A DNA stretch of 64,000 bases from Pseudomonas sp. C1C7 (GTDB lineage Bacteria > Pseudomonadota > Gammaproteobacteria > Pseudomonadales > Pseudomonadaceae): contig NZ_JABFMP010000027.1 of assembly GCF_013359595.1 (NCBI RefSeq), positions 1 to 64,000 on the forward strand. Direction: 5' to 3'. Below are positions 42,847-51,413 of this stretch, piece after piece. Below the pieces are notes generated by a model, which worked only from the letters and a program-made list of their open reading frames with translations, had not been told where the DNA came from and searched no databases. The position numbers and the translations under genes are program-made. Within the stretch, counting starts at the first letter, position 1. Each line of letters begins with the position of its first letter.

Positions 42847-43466
42847 ATACCCCTGCGCAAAAACCCTGGATTCTTGGCCTCACCGGTGGCATCGGCAGCG
42901 GCAAAAGCGCCGCTGCCCAGCACTTCATCGACCTGGGTGTGCACGTGGTCGATGCCGATCATGCTGCGCGCTGGGTCGTGGAGCCGGGCCGTCCGGCGCT
43001 GGCGAAAATCGCCGAACATTTCGGCCCCGGCGTGTTGCAGGCCGACGGTCAGCTGGATCGCGCGGCCCTGCGTAAACTGATCTTCGAAGTAGCGGATGAA
43101 CGCCGCTGGCTCGAAGCCCTGCTGCATCCGTTGATCGCCGAGGAAATCGCTCATCACCTGGCGCTGGCAAAATCACCTTACGCCATTCTGGTTTCACCGC
43201 TGCTGATCGAATCCGGCCAGTACGCCATGACCCGGCGGGTGCTGGTGATCGATGCTCCCGAACAGCTGCAGATCGAACGCACCTTGCAGCGGGACCAGAC
43301 CAGCGAAGAGCAGGTCCAGGCGATCCTCAAGGTCCAGTCCAGTCGCCAGGATCGCGTCAGCCATGCCGACGATGTGGTGGTCAACGACCGCGACCTCGCC
43401 TGGCTGCACAGCGAAGTCGAGCGCCTGCATCACTTTTACCTAACTTTGTGTGGAGGCCAGTCATGA
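42843..43466 (+). CDS. coaE: Dephospho-CoA kinase
   Basis: A 207-residue P-loop kinase that phosphorylates dephospho-CoA, the last step of CoA synthesis. The N-terminal motif ILGLTGGIGSGKSAAAQHF contains Walker A, and the DADHAARWVVEPG segment is CoaE-specific. It overlaps pilD by four bases (ATGA). The pil-coaE-yacG grouping is standard in gammaproteobacteria. Confidence 0.97.
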   Translation: MNTPAQKPWILGLTGGIGSGKSAAAQHFIDLGVHVVDADHAARWVVEPGRPALAKIAEHFGPGVLQADGQLDRAALRKLIFEVADERRWLEALLHPLIAEEIAHHLALAKSPYAILVSPLLIESGQYAMTRRVLVIDAPEQLQIERTLQRDQTSEEQVQAILKVQSSRQDRVSHADDVVVNDRDLAWLHSEVERLHHFYLTLCGGQS

Positions 43467-43666
43467 GCCAGTACCCGACCGTCGAATGCCCGACCTGCGG
43501 CGCCCCCGTGGAATGGAGCCCCGAAAGCCTGTTCCGGCCCTTCTGCTCCGACCGTTGCAAGCTGATCGACCTGGGCGCGTGGGCCTCGGAAGAGCACAAG
43601 ATTCCAGTGGCCCCGGATGCCGAAGACGAAATGTTCAGCGGCGACTTCGAACCGCGCCATCACTGA
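43463..43666 (+). CDS. yacG: DNA gyrase inhibitor YacG
   Basis: A 67-residue zinc protein with CPTCG and CSDRCK, giving a four-cysteine treble-clef-like zinc site, and a C-terminal acidic tail. YacG binds GyrB and inhibits gyrase. It overlaps the coaE stop (ATGA), with GGAGG just upstream of the ATG at 43463. Confidence 0.95.
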   Translation: MSQYPTVECPTCGAPVEWSPESLFRPFCSDRCKLIDLGAWASEEHKIPVAPDAEDEMFSGDFEPRHH

Positions 43667-43684
43667 TATCGGGAGCACACTGTC

Positions 43685-43719
43685 GATCCCGGGCCTGGAC
43701 AGACTCAGGACCCGGGATC
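43685..43719. repeat. Inverted repeat at the yacG/cbiM-like convergent ends
   Basis: GATCCCGGG and its complement pair across 17 bases and span the stop codon of the minus-strand permease gene. No T-run follows, so a terminator role is possible but unproven. Confidence 0.5.
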
Positions 43720-44394
43720 GTCGTCCTTCCACGGCGCCGACAGATAGCGCGTGCGATTGAAAGTCTCCAGCCATTCCGGGCAGAACACCACCAGCGCGCT
43801 GACCACCATGCCGTTGATGAACGCCTCGGGAAAAATGATCAGCCACAAATAGCCGATGAAATCCTCGAGCCAGTACGGCATCGCAAAACGCTCGTCGAAC
43901 CACAGCACCGTAAGCGCCAGCAACAGGCACAGCAACGCCGACAACGCCGCGGCGAAGAAACCGGAAACGAAGATGTACACGAAGAGATTGCGCGGCTGCG
44001 CGCGCTCGACCGCAATCGCACAGCACTCGGTGACCAGCACCGGCAGCAGAATGAACAGTGCGCCATTGACCCCCATCGCCGTCAGGTCCTGACGCCCCAG
44101 CAGCACCAGCCCTGTTTGCGCAATCAGCCCACCGACGATCGCCAGCGGCCAGTCGAGCAGCAGCGTTACCGCGGTCATGCCGATGAAGTGATAGGACACG
44201 CCGGTATCGAAATCCCGCCGCACCAGCCACAGCAGAAACAGCGCGAACACCGTGCCGAGGACCTGATGCTGACGACGGCTGTCGGTGAACAGCTCGACCC
44301 AGGAAGCACGGCAGATCGCCCAGATCAGCACCGGTACGTAGATCAGCCAACCCAGCGTGAGGGTTTCGGGTGACAGCAACTCGACGCCGATCAT
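43705..44394 (-). CDS. Energy-coupling factor permease, CbiM family
   Basis: A 229-residue integral membrane protein of about six or seven helices in the CbiM/NikM family, the substrate-binding component of cobalt or nickel ECF transporters. Its His-rich and acidic motif region (FIGMTAVTLLLDWPLA; GVNGALFILLPVLVTE) is family-like. The ATG at 44394 (MIGVELLSPETL) has AAGGAG about ten bases upstream; a longer frame crosses a REP. No ATPase or CbiQ gene accompanies it, so the partner modules must lie elsewhere. Confidence 0.83.
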   Translation of the reverse strand: MIGVELLSPETLTLGWLIYVPVLIWAICRASWVELFTDSRRQHQVLGTVFALFLLWLVRRDFDTGVSYHFIGMTAVTLLLDWPLAIVGGLIAQTGLVLLGRQDLTAMGVNGALFILLPVLVTECCAIAVERAQPRNLFVYIFVSGFFAAALSALLCLLLALTVLWFDERFAMPYWLEDFIGYLWLIIFPEAFINGMVVSALVVFCPEWLETFNRTRYLSAPWKDDDPGS

Positions 44395-44446
44395 GCAGGG
44401 CTCACTCCTTGGAAGAGATCCCAGTCTACACCGCGCCCACAACCCC

Positions 44447-44475
44447 TGTAGGAGCGAGCAGGCTCGCTCCCACAA
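44447..44475. repeat. Single REP palindrome
   Basis: TGTAGGAGCGAGCAGGCTCGCTCCCACA is an imperfect palindrome (T/C at one arm tip) between the divergent permease and DUF2790 genes. Confidence 0.75.
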
Positions 44476-44608
44476 TTGAATCAGCATGTTTGCAGTGACA
44501 GCGTGATTGTTACGCATTTCGCAAGACTGAATCGGATCCAGCCATCTTTATCGCGCAAGGCCAATACCTAAAAATTCAGACATCAGGATCAACCCGGAAT
44601 GCAGAAAA

Positions 44609-44851
44609 ATGAAAACATTGACCAGCCTGTTTCTGACCCTCGTCGCTACCACGGCCATGGCCGCCGACAACCAGCCTTCCGCCGTCCCTTACAACCCCGC
44701 GCAACCGCTGGACATTGCCAAGGTGGTTTCCGTATCGGATACCGCAAACGCCTGCGGCGTGGTGCCGGCGACCATGGTGTATGTGGATCATCAGGGTCAG
44801 ACCCATCGCGTGACCTACGAGGTCATGGGCAACTGCACCAGCAATCTGTGA
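44609..44851 (+). CDS. DUF2790 small exported protein
   Basis: An 80-residue protein with a signal peptide (residues 1-18, ending AMAAD) and a DUF2790 domain (PYNPAQPLDIAKVVSVSD; VPATMVYVDHQGQTHRVTYEVMGNCTSN). Two conserved cysteines probably form a disulfide. The family is restricted mainly to Pseudomonas, and some members respond to copper or other metals, but function is unknown. It is convergent with the porin gene, eight bases away. Confidence 0.87.
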   Translation: MKTLTSLFLTLVATTAMAADNQPSAVPYNPAQPLDIAKVVSVSDTANACGVVPATMVYVDHQGQTHRVTYEVMGNCTSNL

Positions 44852-44859
44852 TCAGCCGT

Positions 44860-46128
44860 TCATAGCAGGGTCCAGGTGTACATCAGGATCAAGCGGTTCT
44901 CATCGATATCACTGCGGTAGTTGGAGCGCGCCATGGCATTGCGCACACGGATGCCGAGGCCCTTGAGGCTGCCGCTCTGCAAGACGTAACCAATATCCAG
45001 ATCGCGCTCGCGATCCTTGCCCTCAAAACCCTTGCCGGTGTCGACGTTATTGCCCGAGATATAACGCACGGTACTGGTCAGGCCCGGTATGCCGAGGGCG
45101 GCAAAATCGTAGTCATAACGTGCCTGCCATGAACGCTCGTCAGTGAAGGCGAACTCGTAGGTCGGCACCTCGTTGCCCAGTGGCGAGATGTTGGCAAAGA
45201 CCCGCGGGAACGCCGTGTCGCCATACATCGCCTGATAGCCGACATAGAACGTGTGACCGCCACGCTTGGCCGACAGCAGGGAGAAGAACGCCTGGTTGTC
45301 GATATTGCCCAACAGCTTCTTGCCGTCCTCACGGGAATCGAAGTAGCCGAGGTTGGCGCCCAGAACCCAGTCGCCCATCGGCTCGCTGTGCTTGAGTCCG
45401 AGAAAGCGCTGGTTGTAGATATCTTCCAGTTGCCCGTACCAGGCACTCACCGACGTGCGTTTCTCATTGAAGGCGTAATCAGCGCCGGCAAAATTGAAGC
45501 CGTCGCTGCTGACCTGACGTTGCGGCACATGGCCGAGCATGGCCTGCATTTTTTCATCCCCCGCCTCGTTGCGCAGGCTGGTTGAACTCAGGTGGCCGGC
45601 CTGCAGGGTCAGACCCGCGATCTCGTTCGAGGTGATGCCCGCCCCCTGATAACTCAGCGGCAGCAGACGAATATCGCTGAACACCAGCACTGGCAGATTG
45701 GGTTGCAGCTCCCCCGCTTTCAGTTCGGTTTTCGAGAAACGCATTTTCAATGCGCCTTCCAGACGGCTGTAATTGCTCGGCGCACGCCCATCATCGCCCA
45801 CCGGCAGCAAACCGGTGTTGACCCGATCCGGACTGCTGTCGAGCCTGAGCCCAAGCAGGCCGATCACGTCCACGCCGAAACCGACGGTGCCCTGGGTGTA
45901 ACCCGATTTGACGTTGAGGATGAAACCCTGCGCCCACTCTTCGGCCTTCGATTGCAGGTTTGTCCCGACGATGTCCGAGTAGTCCCGGCTGAAGTAGTAA
46001 TTGCGCGCTTGCAAGGTGGCGGTGGTGTCTTCGATGAAGCCTTTTTCGGCGGCTATCGCGCCGGTGGAAAAACTCGAGGCGACAGCCAAGGACAACACGG
46101 AACCGGTTGCTGGAAAAATCTGTTTCAT
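44860..46128 (-). CDS. benF: OprD-family aromatic-acid porin (BenF-like)
   Basis: A 422-residue outer-membrane channel of the OprD/OpdK family: signal peptide ending TGAIAAEKG, then GFIEDTTATLQARNYYFSRD and repeated beta-strand segments, ending in aromatic residues (LILMYTWTLL). Its neighbours BenE and an AAHS permease point to a benzoate-type substrate, so BenF is favoured. The reading frame continues into benE upstream, but the ATG at 46128 with a signal peptide is the true start. It is the third gene of this operon. Confidence 0.88.
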   Translation of the reverse strand: MKQIFPATGSVLSLAVASSFSTGAIAAEKGFIEDTTATLQARNYYFSRDYSDIVGTNLQSKAEEWAQGFILNVKSGYTQGTVGFGVDVIGLLGLRLDSSPDRVNTGLLPVGDDGRAPSNYSRLEGALKMRFSKTELKAGELQPNLPVLVFSDIRLLPLSYQGAGITSNEIAGLTLQAGHLSSTSLRNEAGDEKMQAMLGHVPQRQVSSDGFNFAGADYAFNEKRTSVSAWYGQLEDIYNQRFLGLKHSEPMGDWVLGANLGYFDSREDGKKLLGNIDNQAFFSLLSAKRGGHTFYVGYQAMYGDTAFPRVFANISPLGNEVPTYEFAFTDERSWQARYDYDFAALGIPGLTSTVRYISGNNVDTGKGFEGKDRERDLDIGYVLQSGSLKGLGIRVRNAMARSNYRSDIDENRLILMYTWTLL

Positions 46129-46145
46129 CGTTTTGTCTCTTATTT

Positions 46146-47366
46146 TTATTGATCGACAGGAACAGCTTGTTTTTGTGCAGCGCTCTGGCTGCGGGTGGCG
46201 GGACGACGGGCGCTCAAAATCAGGTGAGTGACCATGCCGAAAATCAGCCCCCAAAAAGCCGCGGACAGCCCCAACAACGACATGCCCGAGGCCGTGGTCA
46301 GGAAGGTCACCAGCGCGGCTTCGCGATCGCTCGGTACGGCCATCGCACCCGTGAGTGCGCCGGCAATCGCGGCGAACAGCGCCAGCCCGGCCAGGGCCGC
46401 GATCAACTCCTTGGGAAACGCCGAGAACAGTGAAACCAGCGTCGCGCCGAAGATGCCCAGCACCAGGTAGCACAGACCGCCCACGACCCCGGCCACATAG
46501 CGTTTGCCGGGATCTTCGTGGGCCTCGCGGCCGGTGCAGATCGCCGCGGTGATCGCCGCCAGGTTCAGCCCGTGACATCCGAACGGCGCCAACAGCGCCG
46601 TGCCCAGGGCGCTGCTGGCGATGATCGGTCCGGAGGGCGTGCCGTAGCCGCTGGCGCGCAATACCGCCATGCCGGGCACGAACTGGCCGGTCAGCGCCAC
46701 CATCACCAGCGGCAGCGCGATGTTCAGCGTCGCGCTCAGGCTGAATGCCGGGGTGATCCACACGGGCGTTGCGAAACCGATGACCAGTGCCTCGCGGTGC
46801 AGATCGCCGGCGAGCAACGCCATCGAACAGCCCACCAGCAAGACCATCAGCACCGCATAGCGCGGCACCAGCCGTTTGCAGATCAGGTAGGTGGCAAACA
46901 TCGCCAGCACCAGCGCCGGTTTGCTCTGCAGCGAGACGAACAGCCCGGTGCCAAAGCTGAACAGAATTCCCGCCAGCATCGCGGCCGCAACCGCTGCCGG
47001 CAGTTTGCCGATGATCCGGTCGAACGCCCCGGACATCCCCACCAGGAACACGATCAGGCTGCTGATCAGATAGGCGCCCACTGCTTCGGGCATGGAAATC
47101 CCCGGCAGCAGCGCCACCAGCAACGCCGAGCCCGGCGCGGACCAGGCGATGATCACCGGCACCCGGTAACGCAGGCTCAAACCGATTCCCAGCACCGCGC
47201 TGCCGATGGAAATCGCCCAGACCCAGGACGACAACACCTCCCGCGACAGATGGGCGGCATCGGCAGCCTGGAAAATGATCACCAGCGGACCGGCGTAGGA
47301 AATCACCGTGGCGATGAATCCCGCCACGGCCGCCGACAGGGAAAAATCCCGAAGCAACGTATTCAT
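46146..47366 (-). CDS. benE: Benzoate/H+ symporter BenE
   Basis: A 406-residue permease of the benzoate:H+ symporter (BenE) family with about 12 membrane helices. Typical segments are AAVAGFIATVISYAGPLVIIFQAA at the N-terminus, ISIGSAVLGIGLSLRYRVPVI, and FGCHGLNLAAITAAICTG. It overlaps the AAHS permease gene by four bases (ATGA) and is followed 17 bases later by the porin. Confidence 0.94.
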   Translation of the reverse strand: MNTLLRDFSLSAAVAGFIATVISYAGPLVIIFQAADAAHLSREVLSSWVWAISIGSAVLGIGLSLRYRVPVIIAWSAPGSALLVALLPGISMPEAVGAYLISSLIVFLVGMSGAFDRIIGKLPAAVAAAMLAGILFSFGTGLFVSLQSKPALVLAMFATYLICKRLVPRYAVLMVLLVGCSMALLAGDLHREALVIGFATPVWITPAFSLSATLNIALPLVMVALTGQFVPGMAVLRASGYGTPSGPIIASSALGTALLAPFGCHGLNLAAITAAICTGREAHEDPGKRYVAGVVGGLCYLVLGIFGATLVSLFSAFPKELIAALAGLALFAAIAGALTGAMAVPSDREAALVTFLTTASGMSLLGLSAAFWGLIFGMVTHLILSARRPATRSQSAAQKQAVPVDQ

Positions 47367-48715
47367 GACACCTCGCCAACTGCGCTTTGAGGCGACGCCA
47401 GCGATTGCCGGACGCTACGCCGACTGCTGACGGCGAACACGGTCATGGCGATGGCGGCAACCGCACCCGGCAAGGCGAAGGCCATGAAGTTCAGTTGCAG
47501 CGGCAGGCTGATCCCGAGCAAGGCACCACCCAGCAATGGACCGACGATGGCGCCGTTGCGCCCGATGCCCGACGCCCAGCCAAGGCCGGTGGAGCGGATC
47601 GTCATGGAGTAGAACTGCGCGGCGCAGGCGTACAGCAGAATCTGCGAGCCGATGGTGGTGGCGCCGGCAATCGCGATCAGCAGGTACAGCACCGGCATCG
47701 GGCTGTTGAAACCGAGCAAGGTGATCGACACCGCGCCCACCGCGAAGAACGCTGCCAAGACCCGCGGCAGGTTGAGCTTGTCCCCCAGCACACCGCCGCC
47801 CACCGCGCCGAAGATCGCGCCGAAGTTCAGCACCAGCAGGAACGACAGGCTCGAGCCCAGGCTGTAGCCGGCATTGGCCATCAGCTTCGGCAACCAGGAA
47901 CTCAGGGCGTACACCATCAACAGGCAGCAGAAGAACGCCAGCCACAGCATCAGCGTGCGCAGTGCCCGGCCCTCGCGAAACAGCTGCAACACCGGTGTGC
48001 CGGTGCCCTTCACTTCGCTCATGTGCAGTTGATCGTCGGCTTGCGCGGCGTAGGACGGCTCAATGCGCTGCAGTACGTTGCGCGCTTCCTCAAAGCGTCC
48101 CTGGCGCAGCATGAAGCCCACCGATTCGGGCAGGAAGTACATGATCAGCGGCAGCAACAACAGCGGCAGGACCGCCACGTAAAACACCGACTGCCAGCCG
48201 TAACCAGGAATCAGCACGATGCCCAGCCCGGCGGACAACATGCCGCCCACCGAATATCCGCTGAACATGATCGCAACCAGAGTGCTGCGGATTTTCTTCG
48301 GTGCGTATTCGTTCATCAGCGCCACGACGTTCGGCATCACTCCACCGATGCCCAGCCCGGCGATGAAACGACAGAGGCCGAACTCCGTGGGATTTCTGGC
48401 GAAACCGTTGAGCACGGTGAAACCGCTGAAGAGCATCACGCAGATGGTGATGGCTTTTTTGCGCCCGATCCTGTCCGACAGCGGCCCGAAGAACAGCGCG
48501 CCGAACATCATGCCGAACAACGCATAACTGCCAAGCGCCCCGGCTTGCAGAGGACTGAGCCCCCACTCCTTCATCAACATCGGCAGGACCACGCCGTAGA
48601 TCACCAGATCGTAACCGTCGAAGATGATGATCAGGGCACACCAGAACAGCACCATCCAGTGAAAGCGGTTGAATCGAGCCTTGTCGATAACCTCGTGTAC
48701 ATCGATCTTGCGCAT
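47363..48715 (-). CDS. benK: MFS aromatic acid:H+ symporter, BenK/PcaK type
   Basis: A 450-residue transporter of the AAHS family with 12 membrane helices. The family motif DGYDLVIYGVVLP in helix 1 and the MFS loop GPLSDRIGRKK are clear. AAHS members move benzoate, 4-hydroxybenzoate or protocatechuate; the next gene, BenE, suggests benzoate. It is the first gene of the transport operon. No benABCD or catabolic genes and no benR regulator lie in the window. Confidence 0.9.
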   Translation of the reverse strand: MRKIDVHEVIDKARFNRFHWMVLFWCALIIIFDGYDLVIYGVVLPMLMKEWGLSPLQAGALGSYALFGMMFGALFFGPLSDRIGRKKAITICVMLFSGFTVLNGFARNPTEFGLCRFIAGLGIGGVMPNVVALMNEYAPKKIRSTLVAIMFSGYSVGGMLSAGLGIVLIPGYGWQSVFYVAVLPLLLLPLIMYFLPESVGFMLRQGRFEEARNVLQRIEPSYAAQADDQLHMSEVKGTGTPVLQLFREGRALRTLMLWLAFFCCLLMVYALSSWLPKLMANAGYSLGSSLSFLLVLNFGAIFGAVGGGVLGDKLNLPRVLAAFFAVGAVSITLLGFNSPMPVLYLLIAIAGATTIGSQILLYACAAQFYSMTIRSTGLGWASGIGRNGAIVGPLLGGALLGISLPLQLNFMAFALPGAVAAIAMTVFAVSSRRSVRQSLASPQSAVGEVS

Positions 48716-48923
48716 GGCATTTATCTCTTGTTGTTGTTTTTCAGATCGTCGGTAAGACGGCGAACGTCCGTACCGCCGATGCTAGAGAAGCCGAAGGCGA
48801 GTCAATATCCGCGCTGCGCAGATCGCTATCCGTTTTGTGCAGGGGGGGATGTCGAGCGAGGAATTGCACGGGCGAGGCAAACTGTTTTCTTTGCGATCAC
48901 ATTTGAGCGCTAAGCTTGGGCCT

Positions 48924-49550
48924 ATGGATGATTCAGATTACTTACGCCTGCTGACCATCGCGGCCGAGCAGGCCAACGCCTTCCTGTCCAATGCCCGCAA
49001 ATGGGAGCGTGAGCGTTGGGTCTGCCAGCGCCTGCTGCAAGGCTTGAACATTCCTTATCGCGCCGACGAATTCGCCCCGGCCGGGGAGCCGCCGGACGTG
49101 CTGTTTCGTGATGCCAGTTTCGAGGTGTTCTTCGTCCTGGACGAAGGCCGGCGCCTCAACGATGAGTGGCGCGATGAGCTGCAACGTCGGCGCAGTGCGT
49201 TTTCATTAAGCCAACTGGTGCGCCGGGAAGCCAAGCCCCGACGCATTCCGGCCAACGAGTTTCTGCTGCGACTGGCGCCGACCTTGCGCAAAAAAGCGCA
49301 CAACTACAAGGAACGCGGCATGGATCTGGGGGAGCTGGACATCATTGCCTTCGCCAGTCTCAAGCGCGAAGTGCTGGACCTCAACAGCCACTTTCCACCG
49401 CCCACCGAATACCTGCGCCAGGGCTGGCGATCGCTGTCGCTGGTGGGGCCTACCTTTGCCCGCGTGCTGTTCGCGCATCCCGATGCGCCGGATTTTTTGC
49501 GCAGCAACCTTGGGCGCAGCATCGTGTTCGATGTCGGGATCAGTCTGTGA
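48924..49550 (+). CDS. DUF1780 family protein
   Basis: A soluble 208-residue protein of the DUF1780 family, recognised by EQANAFLSNARKWERERWVCQRLL and PDVLFRDASFEVFFVLDEGRRLNDEWR. The fold is thought to resemble PD-(D/E)XK endonucleases, but no activity is established. The frame is open upstream, but the ATG at 48924 gives the conserved N-terminus. It is transcribed divergently from the transport operon. Confidence 0.85.
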   Translation: MDDSDYLRLLTIAAEQANAFLSNARKWERERWVCQRLLQGLNIPYRADEFAPAGEPPDVLFRDASFEVFFVLDEGRRLNDEWRDELQRRRSAFSLSQLVRREAKPRRIPANEFLLRLAPTLRKKAHNYKERGMDLGELDIIAFASLKREVLDLNSHFPPPTEYLRQGWRSLSLVGPTFARVLFAHPDAPDFLRSNLGRSIVFDVGISL

Positions 49551-49726
49551 GCCCGCTGCGCCTGTTGTGAACATGGCGCAATCATTGCCCGAGTGTTACA
49601 AAGTGGCATCAATTGGCTGAGCATCGAGACGGTCTCGGCCTGTGTCCCGGCTATGCTCCGTTCATCGCTCGTTGAATCTGCCTGTAGCTTCAACACATTC
49701 AGCAACGTCTACCTGACGAGGCCTTT

Positions 49727-49900
49727 ATGACCAGCCGCCTGAACCCCGACGACCAAAAGCATGTCGAAGAGTACCTGCAGTTGTCCCAGCACCGAGTCGA
49801 GCGCCGGCCATTCCGGCCGTGGATGCTCCTTGTGCTGGTGCTGGCAGTGACCATTGGCCTGGGCCTGTTGAGCCGATTTATCAGTTACCTGACGCTATGA
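49727..49900 (+). CDS. DUF3094 small membrane protein
   Basis: A 57-residue protein starting MTSRLNPDDQKHVEEYLQL with one C-terminal helix (about residues 33-53; MLLVLVLAVTIGLGLLSRF). It matches the DUF3094 family of pseudomonads. It lies between DUF1780 and the NDH-2 gene on the same strand. Its short length explains why it can be missed. Function is unknown. Confidence 0.85.
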   Translation: MTSRLNPDDQKHVEEYLQLSQHRVERRPFRPWMLLVLVLAVTIGLGLLSRFISYLTL

Positions 49901-49960
49901 GCTGCCTGGCGCTCGCTCGGGTAACCGCACCGATTTCTTTTAGCCTTGCGAGTTATCCCC

Positions 49961-51259
49961 ATGTCCCATCGTATTGTTATTGTCGGCGGCGGCGCCGGCG
50001 GTCTGGAGTTGGCTACCCGTCTGGGTAAGACTCTGGGCAAGCGCGGCACGGCCAGCGTGATGCTGGTCGACGCGAACCTGACCCACATCTGGAAACCGCT
50101 GCTGCACGAAGTGGCCGCCGGCTCCCTGAACTCCTCCGAAGACGAACTCAACTATGTCGCCCAGGCGAAATGGAACCACTTCGAGTTCCAGCTGGGGCGC
50201 ATGAGCGGGCTCGATCGCGCGCAGAAAAAAATCCAGCTGGCCGCCACCTATGACGAAGCCGGCCTGGAGCTGGTGCCTGCGCGTGAAGTGCCTTACGACA
50301 CGCTGGTGATCTCCGTCGGCAGCACCACCAACGATTTCGGCACCCAGGGCGCGGCGCAGCATTGCCTGTTCCTCGACACCCGCAAACAGGCCGAACGCTT
50401 CCACCAGCAACTGCTCAACCACTACCTGCGCGCCCATGCCGGGCAGAACGTTCAGGACGAGCAAATCAGCGTGGCCATCGTCGGCGCCGGTGCCACCGGG
50501 GTCGAACTGGCCGCCGAGTTGCACAACGCTGCTCACGAACTGGCGGCTTACGGCCTGGACCGGATCAAGCCGGAAAACATGCACATCACCCTGATCGAAG
50601 CCGGGCCACGGGTGCTGCCGGCGCTGCCGGAGCGCATCGGCGGCCCTGTGCATAAAACCCTGGAGAAGCTCGGGGTCAACGTGATGACCAATGCGGCGGT
50701 CAGCGAAGTGACGGCCGATGCCCTGATTACCGCCGACGGCAAGACCATCAACGCCGGCCTGAAAGTCTGGGCGGCGGGGATTCGCGCACCGGGCTTCCTG
50801 AAGGAAATCGACGGCCTGGAAACCAACCGCATCAACCAGTTGCAAGTGCTGCCGACCCTGCAAACCACTCGCGACGAGAACATCTTCGCCTTCGGTGACT
50901 GCGCCGCCTGCCCGCAACCGGGCAGCGACCGCAACGTCCCGCCGCGCGCCCAGGCTGCGCATCAACAGGCGTCGCTGCTGGCCAAGTCGTTGAAGCTGTG
51001 GATCGAAGGCAAGGCACTGCCCGAGTACAAGTACACCGACTACGGCTCGCTGATTTCGCTGTCGCGTTTTTCCGCTGTGGGTAACTTGATGGGCAACCTG
51101 ACCGGCAGCGTGATGCTGGAAGGGTGGCTGGCGCGGATGTTCTACGTGTCGCTGTACCGCATGCACCAGATGGCGCTGTACGGATGGTTCCGCACGGCCA
51201 TGCTGATGCTGGGCAGCAAGATCGGGCGGGGGACTGAGCCGAGGCTCAAGCTGCACTGA
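49961..51259 (+). CDS. ndh: Type II NADH dehydrogenase-like FAD oxidoreductase
   Basis: A 432-residue protein of the NDH-2 family that passes electrons from NADH to quinone without pumping protons. The FAD-binding motif is IVIVGGGAGGLELATRLG, the NAD-binding motif is VAIVGAGATGVELAAELHN, and a C-terminal flavin motif is FAFGDCAACPQPG. The C-terminus has amphipathic helices (MARMFYVSLYRMHQMALYGW-like) for membrane attachment. The ATG at 49961 is preferred over an upstream one at 49946 that precedes it by five codons. It is full length. Confidence 0.93.
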   Translation: MSHRIVIVGGGAGGLELATRLGKTLGKRGTASVMLVDANLTHIWKPLLHEVAAGSLNSSEDELNYVAQAKWNHFEFQLGRMSGLDRAQKKIQLAATYDEAGLELVPAREVPYDTLVISVGSTTNDFGTQGAAQHCLFLDTRKQAERFHQQLLNHYLRAHAGQNVQDEQISVAIVGAGATGVELAAELHNAAHELAAYGLDRIKPENMHITLIEAGPRVLPALPERIGGPVHKTLEKLGVNVMTNAAVSEVTADALITADGKTINAGLKVWAAGIRAPGFLKEIDGLETNRINQLQVLPTLQTTRDENIFAFGDCAACPQPGSDRNVPPRAQAAHQQASLLAKSLKLWIEGKALPEYKYTDYGSLISLSRFSAVGNLMGNLTGSVMLEGWLARMFYVSLYRMHQMALYGWFRTAMLMLGSKIGRGTEPRLKLH

Positions 51260-51290
51260 CACAGTCCGGTGTGAACAAGCTCTGATGGCA

Positions 51291-51369
51291 GTCAGTTAAC
51301 AGGAGATGAGGACATTGTGGCGAGGGCGCAATCCCCCCTCGCCACAGGTGTGTGCTCAACTTAACTGAC
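51291..51369. repeat. Nested inverted repeat in a REP of the GTGGCGAGGG type
   Basis: An outer pair GTCAGTTAA/TTAACTGAC (51291-51299 and 51361-51369) encloses an inner pair TGTGGCGAGGG/CCCTCGCCACA (51316-51326 and 51336-51346). The inner pair is the GTGGCGAGGG REP class, different from the GTGGGAGCGG class elsewhere in this window. The outer pair could mark a miniature element. It lies between convergent genes. Confidence 0.7.
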
Positions 51370-51413
51370 TGGTATCAGGACCTGACCTCTCCCACCGTTC
51401 TTTTTCACAGGGC

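Noticed and set aside
46129..47379. Extension of the OprD porin frame through benE to form an 839-residue fusion
   Set aside because: The upstream part is an out-of-frame shadow of benE; the porin has its own signal peptide and ATG at 46128.
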